Assembly: GCA_947631745.1 (NCBI GenBank)
Contig: CANRMM010000042.1
Location: 1 to 57,337 of the forward strand
Length of the DNA: 57,337 nucleotides
Direction of reading: 5' to 3'
From: an uncultured Clostridia bacterium
GTDB lineage: Bacteria > Bacillota > Clostridia > TANB77 > CAG-508
Numbering within the stretch: position 1 is the stretch's first letter; each line of letters starts with the position of its first letter. Position numbers and translations under genes: made by a program. A model generated the notes under the pieces. The model worked only from the letters and a program-made list of their open reading frames with translations, was not told where the DNA came from and searched no databases. Below, piece after piece: positions 21,301 to 29,455 of this stretch.

Positions 21301-22366
21301 CTGATTGGTTTTCTGGGCTTGTTGTATCCATCCATAATGCTACTTGTGCAGAGTGTGTTAATGAAATTGTTATCATCATCTTTTTATATAATTCACCATA
21401 TACTGTACCATATTTTGTTTTATCTGTTCTTTCTAAATCTGCTTTATGCTTTTTATATAATTTTGCTAAAGCTTGTATTGATGATACGTAGTTTCCATCT
21501 GGCTCTCCACCTAGAACATAAAGACGTAAATTATCTACATCTGACATTAACCATCTTAGTGCTATTTCGTTATCTTCATCATATCTTGCTACAGCTTGTA
21601 AAATATCATAATCTGCTCTTCTTACTAATTCTCTTTGTAATAGTGTTAGTTCATGTTCACTTGTCATATCATCTACATCATAATTTTTTAGTTCTTTGTC
21701 ATATTCTTCTAATGTTTTTATGAAATCAACTTCTGATTCTTTATCTTCTACATATCCATCTTTAATTAGTTTAGCATCAGCGTAGATTGCTTCATCATAC
21801 CATTCTGCCCACCAATCTTTACTGTTGCTACTAGCTTCTAACTTTAGATATTTTACCCCTTTTATATTAACTTTAATTGGTTGTGCTTCACTCCATCCAT
21901 AGAGTACACCTGTTTCTGTTTCCTTTTCCCAATTCTTTCCGTCATTAGAAACGTATATATAGAATTTAACACCTGTATTAAAGTAGTTACTTTGTTCTCC
22001 AATGTCTACTCCAACATAAGCAGTAAAATAGTCAAAATCATAATCACTTATATTGTATACAACTTGTGATGATGCCCAAGCAGTAACTCCTTTTAAGAAT
22101 ACTTCTGGCTTATCATTTACTTTTAATGTGATTAATTTGTCACTATCATTTTTGTCTAATTTGATTAAATGTCCACTTGCTGCTTTTGAATTTTCTTCAT
22201 CATACGGAATATCTGACAAATACATTCTTTGATTATTGGTTGCTTTAACTGATGTGTAGCCTATTCCTTGTATTCCTAAAAATACGGCTAATACAAAGGT
22301 AAGGCAAATTGCTATTTTGAATAATAAGTTTGTCTTATCTTTTTTTATTTCTATATTTTCTTTCAT
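18386..22366 (-). CDS. Large surface/secreted protein with putative Cys-peptidase/transglutaminase-like core, F5/8-type-C-like domains and a C-terminal dockerin-like domain
   Basis: N-terminal TM/signal; discoidin-like segments (SSQVVYNISDYDFDYFTAYVGVD; GNYNTRWHSAWNGSDQERYIIIKVDRKIELSALDYVP); C/H/D triad-like GGAVCGGIS...PGHAALIYY...YWTIDND; C-term GDIDGDGKITVNDLARLKLHLIKVEQL...ADFDKNEECGIGDMADMKLILIGL. Confidence 0.75.
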   Translation of the reverse strand: MKENIEIKKDKTNLLFKIAICLTFVLAVFLGIQGIGYTSVKATNNQRMYLSDIPYDEENSKAASGHLIKLDKNDSDKLITLKVNDKPEVFLKGVTAWASSQVVYNISDYDFDYFTAYVGVDIGEQSNYFNTGVKFYIYVSNDGKNWEKETETGVLYGWSEAQPIKVNIKGVKYLKLEASSNSKDWWAEWYDEAIYADAKLIKDGYVEDKESEVDFIKTLEEYDKELKNYDVDDMTSEHELTLLQRELVRRADYDILQAVARYDEDNEIALRWLMSDVDNLRLYVLGGEPDGNYVSSIQALAKLYKKHKADLERTDKTKYGTVYGELYKKMMITISLTHSAQVALWMDTTSPENQSDPVTRYEIFKDLHANDKFVVSKNQDHTPWFESLKVEEMRFVMNNIIDDEEIVWLNEYTQKYINDHPNEEEKYLQPHPYMKYLDPDYSRPEFHDESKKEEWDDKYDFLRYGVTFRPGVNKLWMNIEGGAVCGGISKIGSNIRGVHGTPSSVISQPGHAALIYYRKDKDGNGYWTIDNDVSGWALSGKTEKLSVRMPLGWGSDSYAEGYCATYIVLAQEALNHYESYEEAEEIIMTADIYKDNPEKQEEIYRKALEVEPINIDAWYGLINLYKADENTSEEKYYELAEDICENLKCFPLPMYQLSNLIKPMLKSTEYSFKFTVLQINTLTEGTTWEDNTKVYQPSITQTVAKYLLGQMDKDLATFSFDGEDAGKIVLSSNYDDSGIHWDYSIDGKQTWIDVTYTPEEEHKETLTDEQLSKINAEDDIYVHIYGTSYEDENNIFKIDIQDQKKLADLYNNDLENRIVGVNEHTEWRYTDEDEWISYEDESPDLTGDKTIQVRQSATGTMLASEITTYTFTADDQPETRKYVPVAHLSIAGVSSETTGGNKGEAVNVIDGNYNTRWHSAWNGSDQERYIIIKVDRKIELSALDYVPAGGGNGKILEGQILGSIDGEEYTEIGTVKWDNNEETKTIEFEDKPTVQYIKIIGTKTSSAGGGSFMTGRMFNIYQDLTKNPHPTAGIGYNTQKLTNQNVIARLVNPSTDITITNHDSDVYVFEENGEFTFEFYDNKTKKEGTATAIVDWIDKTAPTATIEYHSGSGIDSEVTAEITPSEEVTVLNNKDGKEGYTYTFDQNGEFTFKLQDKAGNIGEVTASVNWIGTGMGNPNSQNNTGIPGSPEEVKTEKYKVEEGYISQILPKTTVKEFKENVEIEGEQDIVFVDSRGNVLTDDSLITTDTTMKLADNSQFTLEVTGDIDGDGKITVNDLARLKLHLIKVEQLSKTKANAADFDKNEECGIGDMADMKLILIGLKKVK

Positions 22367-22486
22367 GGTTACTCCTCCATTCTCTAATATTCCTATAGTA
22401 TTATATCATAAATAATCAAGTTTTGTACATATTTTCCAGTATTTTTTTACATTTTTTCTATATTTTTGTTAATCTTATTTTTTTAT

Positions 22487-24118
22487 TTAATTTTTAAATT
22501 TAAAATGTATAATAATTTTTTTGTTCTCGCATATTTCTATTGATTCTATTAGTTCTTCTATTATTGTTTTATCTAGTTTTATAATATTTTTTTGTTTTTT
22601 AAATTCTTCTATTTCTTTCATTTTTTCTTGTTTTATTTTTATTTCATTTTCATTTTCTTTTTCTATATTTTCAATAATTATTTTTAATTTTTCTATTTCT
22701 TGTTCGTAGTCTTTTTTATATAATATATATTCTTCTTTTGTTATGTCATTATTTTTCCAGTCTTGATATAGAGCTTTTTTTAAATTTTGTATTTTTTCTA
22801 TTTCTCTTTGCTTTTCTTTTAGAATGCTTATATTGTGATTTGCTATATCTGGAGTTTCTTGTAATTTTTTTACTATTGACTCTACATTTGCAAGGTTAGT
22901 AATTTGTTCTTGTATTGTTTGTAATACTGCCTTTTCTATCAGTTCTAACCTAATCGTATGTTTTGTACAAAGTTCATGAGATTTTTTTTGATATGTACTA
23001 CATATATAATATTGATATATTGTTCCAATTTTGTTTTTACTTGTTTTTTTGTTCATAGCTTTTCCGCAGTCTTTACATTTTATTTTTCCTGCCCATAAAC
23101 TTAGTTTTCCGTCTTTTTGTATTCTGGTATCTTTTTTTCTTATATCTTGTGCTTTTTCAAATAATTTTTTATCTATAATTGGTTCATGCATATTTTTTAC
23201 AGTAATCCATTCTTCTTCTGGTATTTGTTCTAATTTGTGAATTTTATAGCTTTTCACCTTACGCTTTCCTTGGGTTATATTTCCTATATATACATCATTT
23301 GATAATATTTTTCTTACTGTTGAAGTTGTCCATGAATAATCTTCTTGTTGAATATTATAGTTTTTATAATTTTGTTTTAATATTTTTCTTTTATATCCTG
23401 TTGGATTTAAAACTCCTATATCATTTAGTTTGTGGCATATTGATAGACATCCCATTCCTTCATTAACATACCAATTAAATATTTTTCTTACAATTTGAGC
23501 AGATTCTTTATCAACTATTAATTTGTGATAATCTTCTTTGCTTTTTATATAACCATAAGCTGGAAATGCTCCTACATATTCTCCTTTTTTCTTTCGTCCA
23601 TTTAATGCACTTCTTATTTTTAGTGAAGTATCTCGACAATATTCGTCATTTATTAAGTTTTTAAATGGTAGAAGAATTGTATTTGTACTATTAGGATCTT
23701 TATAACTATCTATATTGTCATTAATTGCGATAAATCTAATATCAAATAATGGAAATATTTGCTCTATATAATTTCCTACCTCAATATAGTTTCTGCCTAA
23801 TCTTGATAGATCCTTTACCAAAATACAATTAATTTTTCTATTTTTCATATCTTCTAACATTCTTTGAAATCCTGGTCTATTGAAGTCAGTTCCTGTATAT
23901 CCATCATCAATGTAATGGTCATAGAACTCTAAATCTTGATGTTCTTTTATATATTCTTGTAACAATGTTTTTTGACTTGTTATACTGTTGCTTTCTTTTT
24001 TTTCCTCTATACTATTATTATAATCTTCTTGTGATAGTCTTATGTATTCTGCAACTTTCCATATCTTATGGTCTGTTATTTTTATATTTTTTTCATATTT
24101 AGATTTTCTTCCTGCCAT
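22487..24118 (-). CDS. Large serine recombinase (Rec3)
   Basis: VAEYIRLSQED catalytic region, DDGYTGTDFNRPGFQRMLEDM, VKDLSRLGRNYIEVGNYIE, Cys4 zinc ribbon CKDCGKAM...CSTYQKKSHELC, C-terminal coiled coil; 543 aa. Confidence 0.95.
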   Translation of the reverse strand: MAGRKSKYEKNIKITDHKIWKVAEYIRLSQEDYNNSIEEKKESNSITSQKTLLQEYIKEHQDLEFYDHYIDDGYTGTDFNRPGFQRMLEDMKNRKINCILVKDLSRLGRNYIEVGNYIEQIFPLFDIRFIAINDNIDSYKDPNSTNTILLPFKNLINDEYCRDTSLKIRSALNGRKKKGEYVGAFPAYGYIKSKEDYHKLIVDKESAQIVRKIFNWYVNEGMGCLSICHKLNDIGVLNPTGYKRKILKQNYKNYNIQQEDYSWTTSTVRKILSNDVYIGNITQGKRKVKSYKIHKLEQIPEEEWITVKNMHEPIIDKKLFEKAQDIRKKDTRIQKDGKLSLWAGKIKCKDCGKAMNKKTSKNKIGTIYQYYICSTYQKKSHELCTKHTIRLELIEKAVLQTIQEQITNLANVESIVKKLQETPDIANHNISILKEKQREIEKIQNLKKALYQDWKNNDITKEEYILYKKDYEQEIEKLKIIIENIEKENENEIKIKQEKMKEIEEFKKQKNIIKLDKTIIEELIESIEICENKKIIIHFKFKN

Positions 24119-24134
24119 ATTTATCCCCCTTTAT

Positions 24135-24284
24135 TTATAGTATTTTTAATTTAAGTATTTCATATAGACAATCCTCTATTTTTTTATTATTTTTACTATA
24201 AACTACTTCCACTTGAATATTTTCTGTTTTTAATGATTTCTTTGTTTCTGTATTTTCTGAGGATTTATGCTTTAATTTTTTCAT
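24135..24284 (-). CDS. Small protein (49 aa) upstream of Rec3
   Basis: MKKLKHKSSENTETKKSLKTENIQVEVVYSKNNKKIEDCLYEILKLKIL*, GGGAGG RBS, 16 bp before rec3. Not in the supplied ORF track (too short). Confidence 0.7.
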   Translation of the reverse strand: MKKLKHKSSENTETKKSLKTENIQVEVVYSKNNKKIEDCLYEILKLKIL

Positions 24285-24306
24285 TGTTAACCTCCCTTGT
24301 GTGTTG

Positions 24307-24318
24307 TTAAAATTCCAT
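24307..24318 (-). other. Three-codon mini-ORF (ATG GAA TTT TAA) with perfect Shine-Dalgarno
   Basis: Minus strand AAGGAGGTGATA-ATGGAATTTTAA; AAGGAGGTGAT is fully complementary to the canonical 16S 3' end. Confidence 0.5.
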
Positions 24319-24365
24319 TATCACCTCCTTGTGTTACCAGTTTCTTATTGCAGTAATAACAAGAA

Positions 24366-24416
24366 ATCAAAAAAAATCTATTTACTAATTAGTTTTATAG
24401 TAAATAGATTTTTATA
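24366..24416 (-). terminator. Intrinsic terminator downstream of the 24430..25992 gene
   Basis: AAAAATCTATTTACT...AGTAAATAGATTTTT hairpin with flanking A/T runs. Confidence 0.65.
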
Positions 24417-24429
24417 CTTTTTAAATATT

Positions 24430-25992
24430 TTACATTAAATTAATTTCTCCAAAAACATACCATTTGTCTTCTGTTTTGCCTTCGCTTCCTAATAAATATG
24501 TTGGTTTCTCATCATCGTCATTTTTATATAATCCTACTGCTAATTTATATTGTCCAGCATTTATCTCATTAAAATTAATTGATATTTTCTCATTTGATAT
24601 TATATCTGGTTGCCAATTTTTAGGATTTATATTTGTTTTATATTTTTTTATTAGTTGATTGTTTTCATCAAGAAGTCCTATATAAACACTACATGGTTCG
24701 TAAATTGGTGTAATTCCATCATTCTTAAAATCTAATATAATTTCTGCATCTTCATTTATAGCTACTTCATTTTTATAAGATACTTTCTTTAGTCTAAAGT
24801 AATATCCTAGTCTATTTGCAAGTTCCTTGCAATATTCTTGATTGTCATCCGCATACCATTTTTTATCAAGTTCAATATATGATGGTTTTGATATTTTAAT
24901 TGCTTCTTCTAATTGTGTATTAAACTGTTCTTTTGTATATTCTCCATAACTTTTAGCATATTCAAGTACAATTGGAAGTTTTCCATAAGCTTTTGCACAG
25001 TAATCTAAGCCGTTTGTATATGTTATAACTCCGTCTCTTCTTAATGTAACTCCTTCATCAATTAATTCTTCATAAACAGTATTAAATTTTTTTTCTCCCC
25101 ATGGAATTACTAAAAGAGTGTCTGGAAAAGCATTTATATATGGTCTTATATATTGTTCTTTTAGGAAATCTGGTTCTATTCTATCTTTCCAAGTATAATC
25201 TTCATCTACATTTCCTTCTTCATCTAAAGCATTTAATCCAAATAAATGTTGTTCACCATAATTTCCATATGATCTAATATCAATAAAGGCAATATCTGGA
25301 TCTCCATTATATTTTTCTCCTAATGCTTCTATGAATTTATCTAAGTATGTTAAAAAAATTTCATCTTCCCAATCGGGAATACATTGACCATTTTGAGATT
25401 CACGAAACTGTGCACCCTCATTAAAAATAAACTCTGGTGTTACATATCGTTCTGATGAAGATGAATTAGCACACATTACTCCAAAAGCAAATTTTTTATT
25501 ATATTGTTTGCAGTCTGCAATAGCAGCATCTATTAAATCAAAATTATAGCTATCTTTTGATGTTTGTATCTCTGTCCAATCAAATCTAGTATATACAACC
25601 TCTGACATATCTAAAATCTCTGGTGAAACTGAATTAAGTAGATTTTTTCCATCATATGTTAGTCTTCGTGCATAAAAAACAAATCCTTTTCCTGGGTTAA
25701 TTAGAACTTCATTATTATCTTGTATATTAACTGTTACCATACCATCTATTTCTTCATTTTTTGATCTGTTACCAGCAATTTCTGAATCTATTATGTTTAT
25801 TCCTGCTTTTTCCATTTCTTCTTCTTCTCTTGTTGCTTCATCTGTTAGTTCATCTGCTTTTTCTGCCATTGTTATGATACCGTTTTCTCCCCATACAGCC
25901 ATTATACTAATAGTAGCTAAAATTATAAGTATTATAATAGTTATGACTAATGCTATTAAAGTGATTCCTTTGTTTTTCTTTTTTGTTTTCAT
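24430..25992 (-). CDS. DUF4832/DUF4874-like (TIM-barrel-type) protein with type IV pilin-like N-terminus
   Basis: KKKNKGITLIALVITIIILIILATISIMAVWGENG (prepilin-like N-methylation segment), then NPGKGFVFYARRLTYDG...VVYTRFDWTEIQTSKDSYNFDLIDAAIADC.... Confidence 0.75.
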   Translation of the reverse strand: MKTKKKNKGITLIALVITIIILIILATISIMAVWGENGIITMAEKADELTDEATREEEEMEKAGINIIDSEIAGNRSKNEEIDGMVTVNIQDNNEVLINPGKGFVFYARRLTYDGKNLLNSVSPEILDMSEVVYTRFDWTEIQTSKDSYNFDLIDAAIADCKQYNKKFAFGVMCANSSSSERYVTPEFIFNEGAQFRESQNGQCIPDWEDEIFLTYLDKFIEALGEKYNGDPDIAFIDIRSYGNYGEQHLFGLNALDEEGNVDEDYTWKDRIEPDFLKEQYIRPYINAFPDTLLVIPWGEKKFNTVYEELIDEGVTLRRDGVITYTNGLDYCAKAYGKLPIVLEYAKSYGEYTKEQFNTQLEEAIKISKPSYIELDKKWYADDNQEYCKELANRLGYYFRLKKVSYKNEVAINEDAEIILDFKNDGITPIYEPCSVYIGLLDENNQLIKKYKTNINPKNWQPDIISNEKISINFNEINAGQYKLAVGLYKNDDDEKPTYLLGSEGKTEDKWYVFGEINLM

Positions 25993-26062
25993 TTTTTCTC
26001 CTTTATCTATTGTACAATTATTATTAATTGTATTATATATAATTTTATATTTCTAGCAAATT

Positions 26063-27583
26063 TTAAATAAAAGTAAATTTTTTATTATAAGCAATTTCTA
26101 TTTTATTTGCTTGATATATTTCTATTTTGCTTATCATTTCTTTTAGGAATTCATTTGTTATATATTTTCCTTTTTGAAATTGAAATACAATTTCTCTTAT
26201 TTTTTTCTTATCTAAATTTTGTTTATTTAATTCTTCAATTTGTGTTTTGTATTTTTCTATTTTTTCTTTTGCTTCCATATATCTTCTTTTAAATTCTTCT
26301 ATTGTTATATTACTTTCACATTTTTCTTGGTATAAAGTTCTTTTTCTTCTTTCAAGTTTTTCAATTTCTTTTTCGTATTTTTTTATTTCTTGCATATTTT
26401 TATCATTGTTTGTATAATAGTTTATTAGCTTGTTTTCGACTTTATCTGTTTCAATAGTATTTAGTATTTTTTTTACTTCATTTTCTATTATTGTATTTAA
26501 GTCTTTTTCTTTAATGCAATTTCCATTTTTGCATTTTTTCTTATAAAAATAATTACAAGTAAATTTTGCTCCATTACATAAATATTTTTGTTTATCTGAT
26601 GATTTATAGATTTTGTATTGTAGCTTTTTTTTACAATGTCCGCAATATACTAAATCTTTTAATAAAAATTCATATTTTATTTTTTGATTACCTTTCTTTT
26701 TTGCTTTTATCTCTTGTACTTTTTCATATATTTTCTTTTCAATAATAGCTGGATGAGTATGTTCTTTTATAATCCAGCTATCTTTATTTGAGTTTTTTTT
26801 ACATTCCTTTTTTATATAGTTTGTTTTATATTTATTCATTATTGTATTTCCTATATAAAATGGATTTGATAATATGTTATTTACTTGTTCCGCTTCCCAT
26901 TTTTTACTTGCATTTTTTAATTTCATATATCTACTTGGATTTTTTATTTTTTTTTGATTTAAATATTCTGCAATGTCATTTCCGGTTTTTCCGTCTATAT
27001 ACATTTCATATATTTTTTTAATATTTATTGCTACCTTTTTATCTATTATTATTTTATGTTTATCATCTGGTGCTTTCTTATATCCATAAGGAGCATAATA
27101 TTCTACAAATTTTTTTTCTTCTTTTATAGCTTTTTTATTTGCTTTTACTTTTTTTGATATATCTGCAATATATGCTTGATTTGCTATTCCTCGAAGCATT
27201 ATACTATCATCTATTTCATATCTTTCTCCACTATCTATAAATTCTGTTACTGATATAAATCTTATATTATTATCTGGGAAAAATACTTCTGTATACCAAC
27301 CTGTTTTATTTTTATCACGAGTTAATCTGCTTATATCTTTTACAATTACCATATTTATATTTCCTCTTGATATATCCATTATCATTCTATTTAGTGCAGG
27401 TCTTGAATTTAATATTCCTGAATATCCATTATCTATATATTCTTCTACTATTTTATATCCTTTTTTTATAGCATATTGTGTTGTAATTTGTCTTTGAGCT
27501 TCTATGCTATTATTTTCTTCATTATGTTCCTTTGATAATCTTAAATATATTCCAGCTCTATATTCTCTCACATTAAGCCACAT
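26063..27583 (-). CDS. Large serine recombinase (Rec2)
   Basis: AGIYLRLSKEHNEENNSIEAQRQ, DNGYSGILNSRPALNRMIMDI, VKDISRLTRDKN; overlaps the rec1 3' end by 11 bp; 506 aa. Confidence 0.95.
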   Translation of the reverse strand: MWLNVREYRAGIYLRLSKEHNEENNSIEAQRQITTQYAIKKGYKIVEEYIDNGYSGILNSRPALNRMIMDISRGNINMVIVKDISRLTRDKNKTGWYTEVFFPDNNIRFISVTEFIDSGERYEIDDSIMLRGIANQAYIADISKKVKANKKAIKEEKKFVEYYAPYGYKKAPDDKHKIIIDKKVAINIKKIYEMYIDGKTGNDIAEYLNQKKIKNPSRYMKLKNASKKWEAEQVNNILSNPFYIGNTIMNKYKTNYIKKECKKNSNKDSWIIKEHTHPAIIEKKIYEKVQEIKAKKKGNQKIKYEFLLKDLVYCGHCKKKLQYKIYKSSDKQKYLCNGAKFTCNYFYKKKCKNGNCIKEKDLNTIIENEVKKILNTIETDKVENKLINYYTNNDKNMQEIKKYEKEIEKLERRKRTLYQEKCESNITIEEFKRRYMEAKEKIEKYKTQIEELNKQNLDKKKIREIVFQFQKGKYITNEFLKEMISKIEIYQANKIEIAYNKKFTFI

Positions 27584-29129
27584 CCTTTAAAAAGTCATAT
27601 TTATAATATATATATATTTTATTGTCTTTATCTATTTCAATATCATATATAATTTCAGATACTATATCTAGATTCAATTTTTCCATATTTAACAATTTTT
27701 CTAATAGTTCATTTATCTTATTTTCTTTTATAGATGATTGATTAATTTGTTTCTTCTCTAATATTTCTAACTCATTTTTTATTCTGTTTCTTTCATTCCA
27801 TTTTTCTTTGTAATATTTTCTATAATCCTCTTCATCTAATAATTCCTGTTTAAAATCTATATATAATGTTTTAATTTCTTTTTCTATTTTTTCTAATTCT
27901 TGATTTAATAATTCTTGTTCTTTTTCTATTTTGCTTATTATTATTTCGTTTTGTTGTGTTGTTAATATCTCTTTTACTTTTTGGGGATTTATTATTTTCA
28001 TTTTTTCTTTTAGATTATTACAAATAATCTTTTGAAATGCTTCTTCATCTATCCCTTTACTTCCTTTAATGCATTCCTTTCCCTGATATTTTTTTAATCC
28101 ATTTAAGCAACATAATTTTCTTGATTTTAATTCTTTTGTATTATTTCTTTTATACTCAACTTTTAATGTCATTTTAGCTCCACATTCTTTACACTTTACC
28201 ATTCCATTTAGTTTCCATTCATGTTTTTTTCTTTTTATTGATTTATTAATGTTTATTATAGCTTGTACTTTATTAAAAAGCTCTTCTGTTATAATTGCTT
28301 CGTGAGTATTATATGCTACTTTCCATTCTTCCGGTGGAATATACTGCCTTTTTTTAGATTTATAACTTAAGTTTATTCTTTTTCCATATTCTGTATGGCC
28401 TAAATATACCTTATTTGATAGTATCCTTTTTATTGTTTCTTCTCTCCATTTATACTTTATTTCTACATTATTGTTATTATTTGGGCTTGGTATATTATCT
28501 TTCTGTAATTCGTTTATTATATCTATTATTTTTTCTCCTTTACTATATTCTTCATATATTCTTTTAACAATTCTTGCTTCTTTATTATTTATAATAAGTT
28601 TATGTTTATTCTTATTTGATTTTTGATAGCCATAAGGGGCCATTGATCCCATAAACATTCCTTTTTCTTTTCTTGTCCATATACTTGATTTTACTTTTCT
28701 TGAAATGTCTTTACTATACCAGTCATTGATGAGAGTTTTAAATTGTATCATATCATTATTTGCATTTTTTGTTCCTGTATCAACATTATCTAAAACTGAT
28801 ATATATCTTATATTTCTCTCTAAAAAATATATTTCTATGTAATAATTTGCCTCGAAACTATTTCTTGAGAGTCTTGATAGGTCTTTAGTTATGATACAAT
28901 TTATTGTTCCTTTTTCTATGTCTTCTAACATTCTTTGAAAATTTGGTCTGTTTGTGTTAAGCCCTGTATAGCCATCATCTATATAATTATCTACTATAAA
29001 AAATTCTTCTCCTAATTCTTCTACTTTTCTTTCTATTATATTTTTTTGACTTATTATACTATCGCTTATATCTTTATCGTCATCTTCCTGCGACAGCCTT
29101 AAATATGCTGCTACTTTATATTTTTTCAT
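27573..29129 (-). CDS. Large serine recombinase (Rec1)
   Basis: VAAYLRLSQEDDDKDISDSIISQK, DDGYTGLNTNRPNFQRMLEDIEKG, TKDLSRLSRNSFEANYYIE, zinc ribbon CKECGAKM; 518 aa. Confidence 0.95.
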   Translation of the reverse strand: MKKYKVAAYLRLSQEDDDKDISDSIISQKNIIERKVEELGEEFFIVDNYIDDGYTGLNTNRPNFQRMLEDIEKGTINCIITKDLSRLSRNSFEANYYIEIYFLERNIRYISVLDNVDTGTKNANNDMIQFKTLINDWYSKDISRKVKSSIWTRKEKGMFMGSMAPYGYQKSNKNKHKLIINNKEARIVKRIYEEYSKGEKIIDIINELQKDNIPSPNNNNNVEIKYKWREETIKRILSNKVYLGHTEYGKRINLSYKSKKRQYIPPEEWKVAYNTHEAIITEELFNKVQAIININKSIKRKKHEWKLNGMVKCKECGAKMTLKVEYKRNNTKELKSRKLCCLNGLKKYQGKECIKGSKGIDEEAFQKIICNNLKEKMKIINPQKVKEILTTQQNEIIISKIEKEQELLNQELEKIEKEIKTLYIDFKQELLDEEDYRKYYKEKWNERNRIKNELEILEKKQINQSSIKENKINELLEKLLNMEKLNLDIVSEIIYDIEIDKDNKIYIYYKYDFLKDVA

Positions 29130-29305
29130 AATTCAACACCTCTATTTTGAGATGTATATATTTGTGAAATTAAATACTTACATATTACATCATATAATTT
29201 ATCTATATTCTGTGCATTATCGGTGCATTTTGTTATTACAGTATATTTTTTATTATCTATTTCATACGTTTCTATGATGTGCTTTTTTTCTTTATTTTGT
29301 GTCAT
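29126..29305 (-). CDS. Small protein (59 aa) upstream of Rec1, ATGA-overlapping
   Basis: MTQNKEKKHIIETYEIDNKKYTVITKCTDNAQNIDKLYDVICKYLISQIYTSQNRGVEL*, AGGAGG RBS; its TGA overlaps the rec1 ATG. Not in the ORF track. Confidence 0.75.
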   Translation of the reverse strand: MTQNKEKKHIIETYEIDNKKYTVITKCTDNAQNIDKLYDVICKYLISQIYTSQNRGVEL

Positions 29306-29395
29306 ATATGTACCTCCTATTTCTTTTTTAAAATATTAGAGTTGTACTAAATTTATGACTATTTTTTTGTTATAAATATAGCTTTTATTGCAAAA

Positions 29396-29436
29396 TAAAA
29401 TTCTAATTGAATATCAAAATCAATTAGAATTTTGTT
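29396..29436 (-). terminator. Intrinsic terminator downstream of the metal-transport/DUF2207 genes
   Basis: AAAATTCTAATTGA atatcaaaa TCAATTAGAATTTTG hairpin. Confidence 0.65.
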
Positions 29437-29455
29437 TTTGGTTGATAAATATATA

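Noticed and set aside
24320-24335. CACCTCCTTG at 24321-24330 resembling the left att core CACCTCCTTGG (possible internal att site)
   Set aside because: It is the complement of a perfect Shine-Dalgarno (AAGGAGGTG) and lacks the GGTG half of the core, so the match is explained by the RBS.
29200-29420. SigE-like promoter (CTATATTT ... CATAAATT) upstream of the rec1 leader ORF
   Set aside because: Spacing (~17 nt) and -35 fit are poor, and such matches are common in this AT-rich background; not supportable without transcript data.
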